From Cryobacterium levicorallinum (GTDB taxonomy: Bacteria; Actinomycetota; Actinomycetes; Actinomycetales; Microbacteriaceae): a stretch of DNA of 64,000 bases. Made by a program: the position numbers and the translations under genes. Shown piece by piece: positions 54,731 through 63,306 of the stretch (position 1 is its first letter; each line of letters begins with the position of its first letter). The DNA lies in NCBI RefSeq assembly GCF_004402405.1, contig NZ_SOFE01000014.1:124001-188000 (forward strand). Reading direction: 5' to 3'. The notes under the pieces were generated by a model. It had not been told where the DNA came from. It saw nothing but the letters and a program-made list of their open reading frames with translations, and searched no databases.

Positions 54731-57040
54731 ATGGTGGCCGAGTCAGATTCCGCGCATCGGCCCGCGCTTCCGGCTGCCGCACGCACTGCCGTGCGCCCGG
54801 CCCAGCGCACCAGCAGAGCACGGCGCTTGCGGCCGACGGCGGGGTTACTGGTGGGCATCCTCACCCTGGCCGCGCTGATTCTGACGCCAGTCAATGGGCT
54901 CTCTGCAGCCCAGGCCCAGGCTCCACGGACGGCGGTCGAAACCGCCACGACCGCCGCCGATTCGGTCGGGATCACCATATCCGGCACGAATTCCTCCGAG
55001 CTGTCGCCCGGCCAGGATCTGCTCCTGACGGTTGCCGTGCAGAACAATACCGATGCGGCCATTCCGATCGGCCGGGTCGATGTGTACCTCGCCGACCTCG
55101 CTCTCACGACCCGAGCGGCCCTCGAGTCCTGGCTCCGCCCGGACGCTGACGCCAATTCGGGCGATCAAATGCTGAGCGTGCCGACTACGCAAGCTATTCC
55201 GGCCGGTGCGAACACGAATCTGTCGATCACCGTTCCCGCTGCCTCCCTCGGCTTGACCGACCAGAATGCCTGGGGGGCGCGCGGTGTTGCGGCCATTCTC
55301 ACGGTCGATGATGTCGTTCGCTCCGAGGGCCGGGGAACTTTTGTCTGGTCACCGGGCAGCGCCACCACCCCGGTCAGGCTGGCGTCGATCATGCCGATCA
55401 CGACCCCAGAGAGCGCGACCGGCCTGATTACAGCCAAGGCGCTCGAGTCCTATACGAGTTCGGTCGGCCTGCTCTCACGCCAGCTCGATTCCGTGATCGA
55501 CCTGCCCACGATGGCTATCGCCATCGACCCGCAGATCATCGCGTCCATTCGAGTTCTGGGCAGCAAAGCTCCCGCGTCCGCGGTGGCCTGGCTCGATCGC
55601 CTTGCCACGGCGAGCAACGACATTTTCCCGCTTGGCTACGCCGACGCCGATATCTCCCTGCAGGCCCAGGCCGGTGCGTCCACCCTGCGCGCACCGACGT
55701 CCTTCGCGCAGGCCATCGATCCGAGTTTGTTCGTCGTCCCCTCGAACACTCCCGTTCCTGAGACGACCAGCGACGTGCCGAGCGTCACCTCCCGCACATC
55801 CACTAAGACCACGCCGTCACCGACTCCGACGCCCGGCCCGACGGTGACGCCGGGCGAGACGGTCATTCCTACAACCAGTGACCTACTGGCCTGGAACTAC
55901 ACCAGCACGACGATCGGCTGGCCCAGCGCAGGCCAAGTCGCCAGCACCGACCTCGACGTGTTCGCCGCGAGTGGGCTGACCACCACCATCCTCTCCAGCG
56001 GAAATGTGGAGCAGTCCGACGTCTTCACCCCGAACACCGCGGTTACCCTCCCCACCGGGCTCGGCCTGGTCAGCGACAGCGCGCTGTCCTCGGCCATTCG
56101 TGCTGCCGCCGATGCCACGACCGACCATGACTGGCGGGTCAGCATGTCGGAAGCCGCCTCGCTGCTGGCAATCGTTTCGGCCGAGAACCCGAACTCGACG
56201 CGCACGCTGCTGGCCACGTTTGATCGCAGCAGTCCGACCCCCGCCAACCGGGTCGAGCAAACCATGGCCGCCGTGGCCGGTCTTTCCTGGGCGGATGCCG
56301 TCTCCCTTCAGGCGGCGCAGGAGTCCACTCCGGCCACCACCGTGACGTTCCAGAACGAGGCAATCGACTCCGGCAGGGTCACGCTGGCCCGTTCCCTACT
56401 CGACCGTGAGGGCGCGGTCGCTGACTTTGCCACGATCCTGGCCGATCCGATCGTGGTGACTTCCCCCCAGCGCCTCGACCTGCTGGCACTACTGGATACC
56501 TCATGGAACGTGCAGTCCTCGGCCTGGGCTGACCATGTCGCGGCCAGTCTGGCGTCATCCTTCGACCTCATGCATGCCGTCACCGTGACTACGCGCGGGC
56601 CGATCATCGTCGTCGGTAGCCAGGTCGACCTCCGCATCACCCTCAACAACGCCCTGGAACAGGCCGTGACCGTGCGCACCGAGGTCGTACCGTCGAATGG
56701 GCGCCTCGTTGTGGGCGACACACTCGAGACGATCATCCAGCCCAACTCCGCGCAGGCGGTGTCCGTGCCGTTGAGCGCTGCGGTCGGAAACGGTGACGTC
56801 GTTCTTCGGGTCACCCTGTTCACCCTGAACGGCACCCCCCTCGGCCAGCCCGCTCCCATCGACGTCACCGTGCGCGCCGACTGGGAAGGCGTCGGCGCGA
56901 GCATTTTTGCGATCCTGGTCGTGGGTTTCTTTGGATTCGGTATTTGGCGCAATATCATCAGCCGTCGGCGGGAACACTCCGCCGAGGCATCCGCTGGTGA
57001 AAATGCGGCGGGGCAGCTGGCGGTGACCCCCGATGTCTAA
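54731..57040 (+). CDS. DUF6049-family secreted/membrane protein
   Basis: A 769-residue protein with a basic N-terminus and a signal or anchor segment near residues 35-55 (AGLLVGILTLAALILTP). A long extracellular part has a Pro/Thr-rich linker (PSPTPTPGPTVTPGE) near residue 355. A final membrane segment (SIFAILVVGFFGFGIW) and a short cytoplasmic tail end the protein. The family stands next to murJ in many actinobacteria and is thought to support cell-wall assembly; the function is unproven. The -10 box TAGAAT (54719-54724) lies six bases before the ATG, so the mRNA is leaderless. The gene overlaps murJ by eight bases. Confidence 0.87.
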   Translation: MVAESDSAHRPALPAAARTAVRPAQRTSRARRLRPTAGLLVGILTLAALILTPVNGLSAAQAQAPRTAVETATTAADSVGITISGTNSSELSPGQDLLLTVAVQNNTDAAIPIGRVDVYLADLALTTRAALESWLRPDADANSGDQMLSVPTTQAIPAGANTNLSITVPAASLGLTDQNAWGARGVAAILTVDDVVRSEGRGTFVWSPGSATTPVRLASIMPITTPESATGLITAKALESYTSSVGLLSRQLDSVIDLPTMAIAIDPQIIASIRVLGSKAPASAVAWLDRLATASNDIFPLGYADADISLQAQAGASTLRAPTSFAQAIDPSLFVVPSNTPVPETTSDVPSVTSRTSTKTTPSPTPTPGPTVTPGETVIPTTSDLLAWNYTSTTIGWPSAGQVASTDLDVFAASGLTTTILSSGNVEQSDVFTPNTAVTLPTGLGLVSDSALSSAIRAAADATTDHDWRVSMSEAASLLAIVSAENPNSTRTLLATFDRSSPTPANRVEQTMAAVAGLSWADAVSLQAAQESTPATTVTFQNEAIDSGRVTLARSLLDREGAVADFATILADPIVVTSPQRLDLLALLDTSWNVQSSAWADHVAASLASSFDLMHAVTVTTRGPIIVVGSQVDLRITLNNALEQAVTVRTEVVPSNGRLVVGDTLETIIQPNSAQAVSVPLSAAVGNGDVVLRVTLFTLNGTPLGQPAPIDVTVRADWEGVGASIFAILVVGFFGFGIWRNIISRRREHSAEASAGENAAGQLAVTPDV

Positions 57041-58661
57041 CACCCCGACCAGCACGGGCGGCAGCATCGGCCGGGCCAGCGCCTTCCTGGCCTCCGGCAC
57101 GATCGTGTCGCGCCTTCTCGGCTTCGTCAAGCTCATCGTGCTGGCCGGTATGATCGGCCAGCTCGGCGATAGCGCCGATGCGTTCGCGCTGGCCAATCAG
57201 CTGCCCAACACCGTCTACGTCATCGTCGCCGGCGGAATCCTCACGGCTGTTCTGGTGCCGCAGATCGTGCGTGCCAGCCAGCACCTCGACGGCGGTACGG
57301 CCTACATCAACAAGCTCCTCACCCTCGCCCTGTCGATTCTCGCGGTGACGACGATCCTCGGCACGCTGTTCGCGCCGGCCATCACTGGATTCATTGGCAT
57401 TAACCTGCCGGCCGACCAAAAGAACCTCGCCATCGCTTTCGCCTACTGGTGCCTGCCGCAAATGTTTTTTTATGGCCTCTACACGTTGCTCGGGGAGGTG
57501 CTCAACGCGCGCAAAATGTTCGGACCATTCACCTGGGTTCCGGTGCTCAACAACGTCGTGGCGATCGCCGGCCTGTTGGTGTTCGGCGCCATGTACGGTG
57601 CCGATGCCTCCGGCAACCGAGCGGCCGGTGAATTCACCCCGGCCATGATCGCGGTCCTGGCCGGCAGCGCCACCCTCGGCGTGATCGTGCAGGCCGTGGT
57701 GTTGTTCTACTTCTGGAAGCGCATCGGCCTGCGCTATCGCCCCGACTTTCACTTTCGCGGCGTCGGCCTCGGAGCCGCCGGCAAAATGGCCACCTGGACC
57801 TTCGGCATGCTGCTGCTGACCACCACCGCCGGGATCGTCGAGACGCAGGTCGTTTCGCTCGCCACCGGTGAGGCGTCCATTGCGGTGCTCGCCACCGCCT
57901 GGCTCATCTTCATGTTGCCGCACTCGGTGATCACCGTCTCCGTCGCCACCGCCTATTTCACCCGCATGAGCGAGCATGCTGCGCTGGAAAAGTTCGATCT
58001 GGTCAGAACGGATGCGTCCTCCGCGATCCGAGGCACCACCCTGATCATCGTGCTCGCGACGGCCGTGATCGCCGTATGCGCGTATCCGTTCGCCGCGGTA
58101 TTCGTGGCACCGTTCGAGCAGGTCCAGGGCATCGGAAACGTCATCATCGCCTTCATTCTCGGACTGATCGCATTCTGCATCCTGTTCGTGCTGCAACGTA
58201 CCTTCTACGCCCTCGGGGACACCCGTACGCCGTTCTTCTTCACTCTGTTCCAGGTGGTGCTGATTGTGCTCGGGGTCGCGGGCTGCGCGGGGCTTCCGGT
58301 GGAGTGGATCGCGGTCGGGATCGCCCTGGTCATCACCGTGTCCGGCGTGCTCCAGTGCCTGCTGGCCGCCGTACTGCTGCGCCGCCGCCTCGGTGGCATC
58401 GACGGCCGACGCATCGTGCGCAGCCTGGTGAAGTACCTCGCCGCGGCGATCATTCCGGTCGGCCTGGGAATCACACTGTTGTTCATTCTCGGCGGAAACG
58501 TCGAGGACGGTTTTGCCGTCGCGTCCCGACTGACCGCCATCCTCTCCATGCTCCTCATCGGGCTCGTCATGGCCGCGGCGTACTTCGGCCTGCTCCTGGT
58601 CATGCGCAGCGCCGAGCTGACGGCCTTTCTCGCGCCCCTGCAGCGGCGCCTGGGCCGGTAA
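57033..58661 (+). CDS. murJ: Lipid II flippase MurJ (MviN)
   Basis: A 542-residue MOP-superfamily protein with about fourteen hydrophobic segments. It has SRLLGFVKLIVLAGMIG near the N-terminus, ANQLPNTVYVIVAGGILTAVLVPQIV, and NARKMFGPFTWVPVLNNVVAI. It moves lipid II across the membrane for peptidoglycan synthesis. It has no C-terminal kinase-like domain of the mycobacterial form. It overlaps the DUF6049 gene, which indicates coupled expression. Confidence 0.96.
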   Translation: MSNTPTSTGGSIGRASAFLASGTIVSRLLGFVKLIVLAGMIGQLGDSADAFALANQLPNTVYVIVAGGILTAVLVPQIVRASQHLDGGTAYINKLLTLALSILAVTTILGTLFAPAITGFIGINLPADQKNLAIAFAYWCLPQMFFYGLYTLLGEVLNARKMFGPFTWVPVLNNVVAIAGLLVFGAMYGADASGNRAAGEFTPAMIAVLAGSATLGVIVQAVVLFYFWKRIGLRYRPDFHFRGVGLGAAGKMATWTFGMLLLTTTAGIVETQVVSLATGEASIAVLATAWLIFMLPHSVITVSVATAYFTRMSEHAALEKFDLVRTDASSAIRGTTLIIVLATAVIAVCAYPFAAVFVAPFEQVQGIGNVIIAFILGLIAFCILFVLQRTFYALGDTRTPFFFTLFQVVLIVLGVAGCAGLPVEWIAVGIALVITVSGVLQCLLAAVLLRRRLGGIDGRRIVRSLVKYLAAAIIPVGLGITLLFILGGNVEDGFAVASRLTAILSMLLIGLVMAAAYFGLLLVMRSAELTAFLAPLQRRLGR

Positions 58662-58755
58662 GGCCTTCGGTCCGGACACACGGCTCAGCGCTCCCTTGAG
58701 CGCCTCAGCATAGTCTTCCGCCAGCTGAACACCGCCTCGCAAGCTGGGAGGGCGT

Positions 58756-58781
58756 GGAATAGCATCCGATTAGGATGTGTT
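58756..58781 (+). promoter_or_regulatory. Sigma-R/SigH-type promoter of trxB-trxA
   Basis: GGAAT (58756-58760) and GTT (58779-58781) are separated by 18 bases, the classical form of promoters read by the thiol-oxidative-stress sigma factors sigma-R (Streptomyces) and SigH (mycobacteria). It lies 60 bases before the trxB start. Thioredoxin genes are the best known targets of these factors. Confidence 0.8.
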
Positions 58782-58841
58782 GTATCGAAATGTGAGGCGG
58801 GATATTGCCCGTTTCGCCCCCCCACTGCAAGGAGCGTGCGC

Positions 58842-59804
58842 GTGCGTCAGATCATCATCATCGGTTCAGGACCGGCCGGTTATACCGCGGCGATCTATGC
58901 CGCCAGAGCCAACCTCAAACCGCTTCTGATCGCCAGCTCCGTTGAGGCCGGCGGCGAATTGATGAACACAACCGATGTTGAAAACTTCCCGGGTTTCCCG
59001 GAGGGCGTGCAGGGCCCTGATTTGATGACCAAGATGCAGGAACAGGCCGAACGGTTCGGCACCGAGGTCGTCTATGACGACGTCGAGTCGGTCGACCTGT
59101 CCGGCCCGATCAAGACGGTCACCCTCGGCAATGGCGATGTTGAGCAGGCGCTCACGGTCATTTTCGCTACCGGTTCCGCCTACCGCAAGCTCGGCCTCAG
59201 CGACGAAGAGCGTCTGTCCGGGCGCGGCGTCTCCTGGTGTGCTACCTGCGACGGCTTCTTCTTCAAGGGCAAGGAAATCGCCGTCATCGGCGGCGGCGAC
59301 TCGGCCATGGAAGAAGCAACGTTCCTGACCCGGTTCGCCTCCAAGGTGCACGTCATCCACCGCAAGGGTGAGTTGCGCGCCTCCAAGATAATGCAGGAGC
59401 GTGCCTTCGCCAACGACAAGATCGAGTTCATCTGGAACTCCGAAGTCGTCGGCATCACGGGCGCAGAGGCCGTCGATGGCCTGACCCTGCGCGATACCGT
59501 CTCCGGTACCGAGACCAGCCTCCCGGTCGGCGGCGTGTTCGTGGCGATCGGCAACGACCCGCGCACCCACCTCGTGCACAAGCAGCTTGACCTCACCCCC
59601 GAGGGCACCATCGCTGTCGCCGGCCGGTCGTCACTGACCAGCCAGCCGGGCGTGTTCGCGGCCGGTGATGTCATCGACTCCAGCTACCGGCAGGCCATCA
59701 CCGCAGCCGGCTCCGGCTGCGCGGCCGCTCTCGATGCCGAGCACTACCTCAGCACACTTTCCCAGAACCTGCTGGCCTCGGCCAGCGAACCCGAGCTCGT
59801 TTAA
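58842..59804 (+). CDS. trxB: Thioredoxin reductase
   Basis: A 320-residue flavoprotein. It has the FAD loop [16 protein letters not shown] at the start, the redox pair CATC (about residues 133-136, in [11 protein letters not shown]), the NADPH loop [16 protein letters not shown], and [15 protein letters not shown]. It reduces thioredoxin with NADPH. GTG 58842 is chosen because AAGGAG is seven bases before it; the GTG at 58836 would lie too close. trxA follows 22 bases later and the pair probably responds to thiol stress through the sigma-R-type promoter. Confidence 0.96.
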   Translation: MRQIIIIGSGPAGYTAAIYAARANLKPLLIASSVEAGGELMNTTDVENFPGFPEGVQGPDLMTKMQEQAERFGTEVVYDDVESVDLSGPIKTVTLGNGDVEQALTVIFATGSAYRKLGLSDEERLSGRGVSWCATCDGFFFKGKEIAVIGGGDSAMEEATFLTRFASKVHVIHRKGELRASKIMQERAFANDKIEFIWNSEVVGITGAEAVDGLTLRDTVSGTETSLPVGGVFVAIGNDPRTHLVHKQLDLTPEGTIAVAGRSSLTSQPGVFAAGDVIDSSYRQAITAAGSGCAAALDAEHYLSTLSQNLLASASEPELV

Positions 59805-59826
59805 TTTACCCAAGAAGGAGATACAC

Positions 59827-60150
59827 ATGACTGCACGCGCTGTAACAGAGGCCAACTTCGACCAGGAAGTCATTAACAACGAGAAGACCGTGCTGGTGGA
59901 CTTCTGGGCCGAGTGGTGTGGCCCCTGCCGCGCCGTCAGCCCGATCCTCGACCAGATCGCGGCCGAGAACTCGGACAAGATCGACATCGTCAAGCTCAAC
60001 GTCGACGAGCACCCGGCCCTGGCCGCCAAGTACCAGATCACCTCCATCCCCGCGATGAAGGTTTTCCAGAAGGGCGAGGTGGTCAAGACCGTCATCGGCG
60101 CCAAGCCGAAGCCCCAGCTGGAGAAGGACCTGGCCGATTATCTGGTCTAA
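59827..60150 (+). CDS. trxA: Thioredoxin
   Basis: A 107-residue thioredoxin with the active site WAEWCGPCRAVSP (Cys31, Cys34) and the cis-proline region ITSIPAMKVF. It keeps cytoplasmic thiols reduced and supplies electrons to ribonucleotide reductase and others. ATG 59827 has an AAGGAGATA ribosome site, 22 bases after trxB. A strong terminator follows. Confidence 0.98.
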   Translation: MTARAVTEANFDQEVINNEKTVLVDFWAEWCGPCRAVSPILDQIAAENSDKIDIVKLNVDEHPALAAKYQITSIPAMKVFQKGEVVKTVIGAKPKPQLEKDLADYLV

Positions 60151-60170
60151 CTGTTCACCGCACCACCCGA

Positions 60171-60201
60171 CCCGCCCGGTTTCGACCGGGCGGGTTTTTT
60201 T
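60171..60201 (+). terminator. Rho-independent terminator after trxA
   Basis: A perfect 10-bp stem (60171-60180 with 60185-60194), a TTCG tetraloop and seven T. Confidence 0.97.
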
Positions 60202-60251
60202 GTGCCCGGTGCCACCCCATACGATGAAGTGAACAGCAGAACGGATGTGAC

Positions 60252-61616
60252 GTGACAAATCAGGGTTCCACTGACGTCAGCGCTGTGCAGTCAAGTACTG
60301 TACAGGCCGGAAACAACCTCGACCCGTGGTACCACCACTACGCCGAACGAGCCGCGGGCCTGAAGGCCTCTGAGGTCCGTGCTCTCTTCGCCGTGGCCTC
60401 CCGCCCCGAAGTGGTGTCGTTGGCCGGCGGCATGCCGTACGTTGCGGCACTGCCCGAGGACCTTGTCATCAACGCCATGGACCGGGTCATGCGCGAGAAG
60501 GGTGCCACAGCCTTGCAATATGGCTCTGGTCAGGGAATTCCCTTATTGCGCGAGCAGATTCTCGACGTCATGGCGCTCGAAGGAATCAAGGCCAACGCCG
60601 ATGATGTCGTCGTGACAACCGGCTCCCAGCACGCCCTCGAACTGGTCAGCAAACTGTTTCTCGACCCCGGAGATGTCGTCATCTCCGAGGGCCCGAGCTA
60701 CGTCACCGCCATGGTGATCTTCAAGTCTTACCAGGCCGAGGTCGACCACGTTCCGATGGACGAAAACGGCCTCATCCCGGCCGCGCTGATCGAGCACATC
60801 GCTGCCCTCAAGGCAGCCGGGCGCAGGATCAAGTTTTTGTACACGATCCCAAGCTTTCACAACCCGGCCGGGGTCACCCTCAGCTGGGAACGCCGTCTGG
60901 AAATTCTCGAGATCTGCCGGTCGAACAACATCCTGGTCCTCGAGGACAATCCATACGGCCTGCTCTATTTCGACAAGCCAGCCCCGGATGCGATCCGCTC
61001 GCTCGAGCGCGACGGCGTCGTCTACCTGGGTACCTTCTCGAAAACCCTCGCCCCCGGCTTCCGGGTCGGCTGGGCGCTCGCTCCACACGCGATCCGCGAG
61101 AAACTCGTGCTCGCCAACGAAGCCGCCGTGCTCTCCCCCAGCTCGTTCACGCAGATGGTCATCTCGGAATACCTCTCCACGGCCGATTGGAAGGGCCAGA
61201 TCAACACCTTCCGCGGCGTGTACCACGAGCGCAAGAACGCCATGCTCTCGGCGCTCGACGAATACCTTCCCGACCTCACCTGGACCGACCCCACCGGCGG
61301 CTTCTACGTCTGGGTCACCCTGCCCGAACAGCTCGATTCGAAAGCCATGCTGCCCCGCGCGGTGAAGGAACTAGTGGCCTACACGCCCGGAACAGCCTTC
61401 TACGGCAACGGTGATGGTCGCCAGAACATGCGGCTTGCCTTCTGTTATCCCACGCCGGACAACATTCGGGTCGGTATCCGTCGTCTCGCCACGGTGATTC
61501 GCGGCGAACTCGACCTGCTCGACACTTTCGCCGGAACGGGCGCGCTCGGCGCAGCACCCGACCGGCCCGGAGCCAGGAATCAGCGCTTCGCTGGCCCGCC
61601 AGCCAATATCTCCTAA
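60252..61616 (+). CDS. PLP-dependent aminotransferase, class I/II (MocR-like, without DNA-binding domain)
   Basis: A 454-residue aminotransferase with VVSLAGGMPYVAALPED at the start of the domain, GSGQGIPLLREQI, YTIPSFHNPAGVTLS, and the PLP lysine in YLGTFSKTLAPGFRVGWALA. It is closest in style to 2-aminoadipate/valine-pyruvate-type transaminases. It has an N-terminal extension of about 40 polar residues and no winged helix. The GTG start has no clear ribosome site. The gene lies between trxA and the D-Ala-D-Ala ligase gene; the substrate is open. Confidence 0.9.
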   Translation: MTNQGSTDVSAVQSSTVQAGNNLDPWYHHYAERAAGLKASEVRALFAVASRPEVVSLAGGMPYVAALPEDLVINAMDRVMREKGATALQYGSGQGIPLLREQILDVMALEGIKANADDVVVTTGSQHALELVSKLFLDPGDVVISEGPSYVTAMVIFKSYQAEVDHVPMDENGLIPAALIEHIAALKAAGRRIKFLYTIPSFHNPAGVTLSWERRLEILEICRSNNILVLEDNPYGLLYFDKPAPDAIRSLERDGVVYLGTFSKTLAPGFRVGWALAPHAIREKLVLANEAAVLSPSSFTQMVISEYLSTADWKGQINTFRGVYHERKNAMLSALDEYLPDLTWTDPTGGFYVWVTLPEQLDSKAMLPRAVKELVAYTPGTAFYGNGDGRQNMRLAFCYPTPDNIRVGIRRLATVIRGELDLLDTFAGTGALGAAPDRPGARNQRFAGPPANIS

Positions 61617-61658
61617 ATTCGCCACCTTACCCGTATGCAGCTAGGAAAAGTCCTGATC

Positions 61659-62615
61659 ATGAGCGAATTCATCCCCCTGAACATCACCATCCTGGCCGGT
61701 GGCATCTCGCACGAGCGCGACGTTTCGCTCCGCTCAGGCCGGAGGGTAGCGGATGCCCTCACCGACGAAGGTCACACGGTGACGGTGCTCGACCCCGGAG
61801 CCAACCTGCTCACGACCCTCACCGAACAAGCTCCCGACCTCATCTGGCCTACCCTGCATGGCGCCACCGGCGAGGATGGCGCCCTGCTCTCCCTGCTCGA
61901 AACAACCGGGATTCCTTTTCTCGGCTCCCGCGGCCCGGCCGCAGCCCTCGCCTGGAACAAGGCCACCGCCAAAGAACTCGTGCTGCGCGCCGGCTTTGCC
62001 ACTCCCCCGGCCATAGCGCTCTCGACCGAGACCTTTCGGGATCTCGGCGCCACGAGCGTTCTCGAGCATCTGGTCAGCGCGATCGGCCTGCCCCTGGTTG
62101 TGAAACCAGCACAGGGCGGCTCCTCGCAGGGCGTCACGATCGTGCGCACGCCCGCTGATCTGCCCCGCGCCATGGTCGAGGCGTACACCTACGCCGATAC
62201 CGCCCTGGTAGAGGCATACGTGGACGGCACCGAGGTCACCGTGGCTGTGATCGAGTCCGGCGACGGCCCCACCGCACTGCCTATCGTGGAAATCGTGCCA
62301 GTCGACGGCGTTTACAGCTTTGAGGCACGCTACAACGCAGGCGAAACGGACTTTTACACCCCCGCTCGCCTCGCCGACGCGGTCTCGGCAGCCGTCTCCG
62401 ACACCGCAGTGGCAATTCACACCCTGCTCGGCCTGCGCCACCTGAGCCGAGTCGACCTCATCGTCGACGCAGCGGGCACCCCCTGGTTCCTCGAGGCCAA
62501 TGTTTTCCCCGGTCTGACCGAGACGTCCCTAGTGCCCCAGGCCATCGAGGCCGCCAAGCAGACCCTTGGCGCCACCTACTCGACCCTGGCCACCCACGCC
62601 CGCGCCGCCCAATAA
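61659..62615 (+). CDS. D-alanine-D-alanine ligase family protein (ATP-grasp)
   Basis: A 318-residue ATP-grasp enzyme. It has LAGGISHERDVSLRSGRRVA at the N-terminus, WPTLHGATGEDGALLSLLE, the glycine-rich loop KPAQGGSSQGVTIV, and FLEANVFPGLTETSLVPQA with the metal-binding residues. It joins two D-alanines for peptidoglycan or makes a related dipeptide. It is somewhat shorter than typical Ddl (about 350), so a paralog is possible. ATG 61659 follows AGGAAAAG at a rather long spacing; ATG 61635 is an alternative. Confidence 0.9.
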   Translation: MSEFIPLNITILAGGISHERDVSLRSGRRVADALTDEGHTVTVLDPGANLLTTLTEQAPDLIWPTLHGATGEDGALLSLLETTGIPFLGSRGPAAALAWNKATAKELVLRAGFATPPAIALSTETFRDLGATSVLEHLVSAIGLPLVVKPAQGGSSQGVTIVRTPADLPRAMVEAYTYADTALVEAYVDGTEVTVAVIESGDGPTALPIVEIVPVDGVYSFEARYNAGETDFYTPARLADAVSAAVSDTAVAIHTLLGLRHLSRVDLIVDAAGTPWFLEANVFPGLTETSLVPQAIEAAKQTLGATYSTLATHARAAQ

Positions 62616-62628
62616 CCTCTCTCTCCTG

Positions 62629-62644
62629 CGTTTCACGTGAAACA
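62629..62644. promoter_or_regulatory. parS centromere site 1
   Basis: A 16-bp site with the core GTTTCACGTGAAAC intact; 15 of 16 positions match the consensus TGTTTCACGTGAAACA. It stands 14 bases after the ligase gene. Confidence 0.93.
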
Positions 62645-62688
62645 TCGCGGCACCACCTTCCCCTGATTGTTTAGCTGAGGGCGATGGC

Positions 62689-62711
62689 GGTCTCGGAAGG
62701 CTCGACCAACG
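62689..62711. repeat. REP-like element, copy 2
   Basis: GGTCTCGGAAGGCTCGACCAACG lies about 50 bases after parS 1. It resembles copy 4 (63178) in sequence and in position relative to a parS site, which indicates that a parS-containing unit was duplicated. Confidence 0.6.
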
Positions 62712-62781
62712 GGATGGGCATTCGTGTACCTTCAGTCTGACCAGCCTGCGGAACCGAGGCCACACTCCCGTGCAACCACCG

Positions 62782-62804
62782 TTGTCGAGCTTGCCGAGAT
62801 CGCC
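62782..62804. repeat. REP-like element, copy 3
   Basis: It carries the same 20 bases as copy 1 at 4158-4177 (TCGAGCTTGCCGAGATCGCC), in the opposite orientation to copies 2 and 4. Confidence 0.6.
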
Positions 62805-62869
62805 AGGCAGCAGTTTGACCGTGCCTACCGAATTCCCGAACACACACACGACACGCAAGGCATCGGCCA

Positions 62870-62885
62870 TGTTTCACGTGAAACT
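62870..62885. promoter_or_regulatory. parS centromere site 2
   Basis: A perfect GTTTCACGTGAAAC core; 15 of 16 consensus positions. Confidence 0.94.
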
Positions 62886-63099
62886 CCAGTGACCACCTTG
62901 GCGCAGGTTCATTCCCCGAAAGTGCAGGCGGAATCAGGTCATGCACGGGGTGCGAGTTCTCGGTATTTGCGGCAAGTCTCTGCACGCTTTTCGTGAAGAC
63001 TCTCCGCAAAGGCTGAATGCTCCAGCTGAAGCGCGCGTTACCGTACACCGCAGACCAGGCCGCCTTCATCGCAAAAATGCCTTTGCACAGCCATGACTT

Positions 63100-63119
63100 G
63101 ATGTGATGTGATGTGATGT
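63100..63119 (+). repeat. Tandem pentamer (GATGT)4 abutting parS 3
   Basis: Four exact GATGT units that end one base before the parS 3 sequence begins. Confidence 0.85.
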
Positions 63120-63135
63120 TGTTTCACGTGAAACA
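63120..63135. promoter_or_regulatory. parS centromere site 3
   Basis: TGTTTCACGTGAAACA, a perfect match to the 16-bp consensus. Confidence 0.97.
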
Positions 63136-63177
63136 CCACAACGGGATTCCCCAAACAACTCACGCGAGGACGATGGC

Positions 63178-63200
63178 GGTCTCACCAGGCTCGACCAACG
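63178..63200. repeat. REP-like element, copy 4
   Basis: GGTCTCACCAGGCTCGACCAACG lies about 50 bases after parS 3 and matches copy 2 except in the middle triplet and neighbouring positions. The 62616-63306 interval between the ligase gene and parB holds four parS sites and three of these elements; no convincing gene is seen in it. Confidence 0.6.
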
Positions 63201-63280
63201 AAAATCCCTCTCCCAACAGGTTGCTCGCGCGATGCCGATGGCGATCGCGGTGGCGGCAAAATTGACCAACGGATTGGGTA

Positions 63281-63296
63281 CGTTTCACGTGAAACG
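63281..63296. promoter_or_regulatory. parS centromere site 4
   Basis: A perfect 14-bp core with both outermost positions differing (14 of 16), ten bases after the parB stop codon region. Confidence 0.93.
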
Positions 63297-63306
63297 TCGG
63301 TACGAG

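Noticed and set aside
62671-63069. 132-codon frame on the minus strand in the parS region
   Set aside because: It spans parS 2 and two REP-like elements, has no ribosome site and an unusual composition; no family is recognisable.
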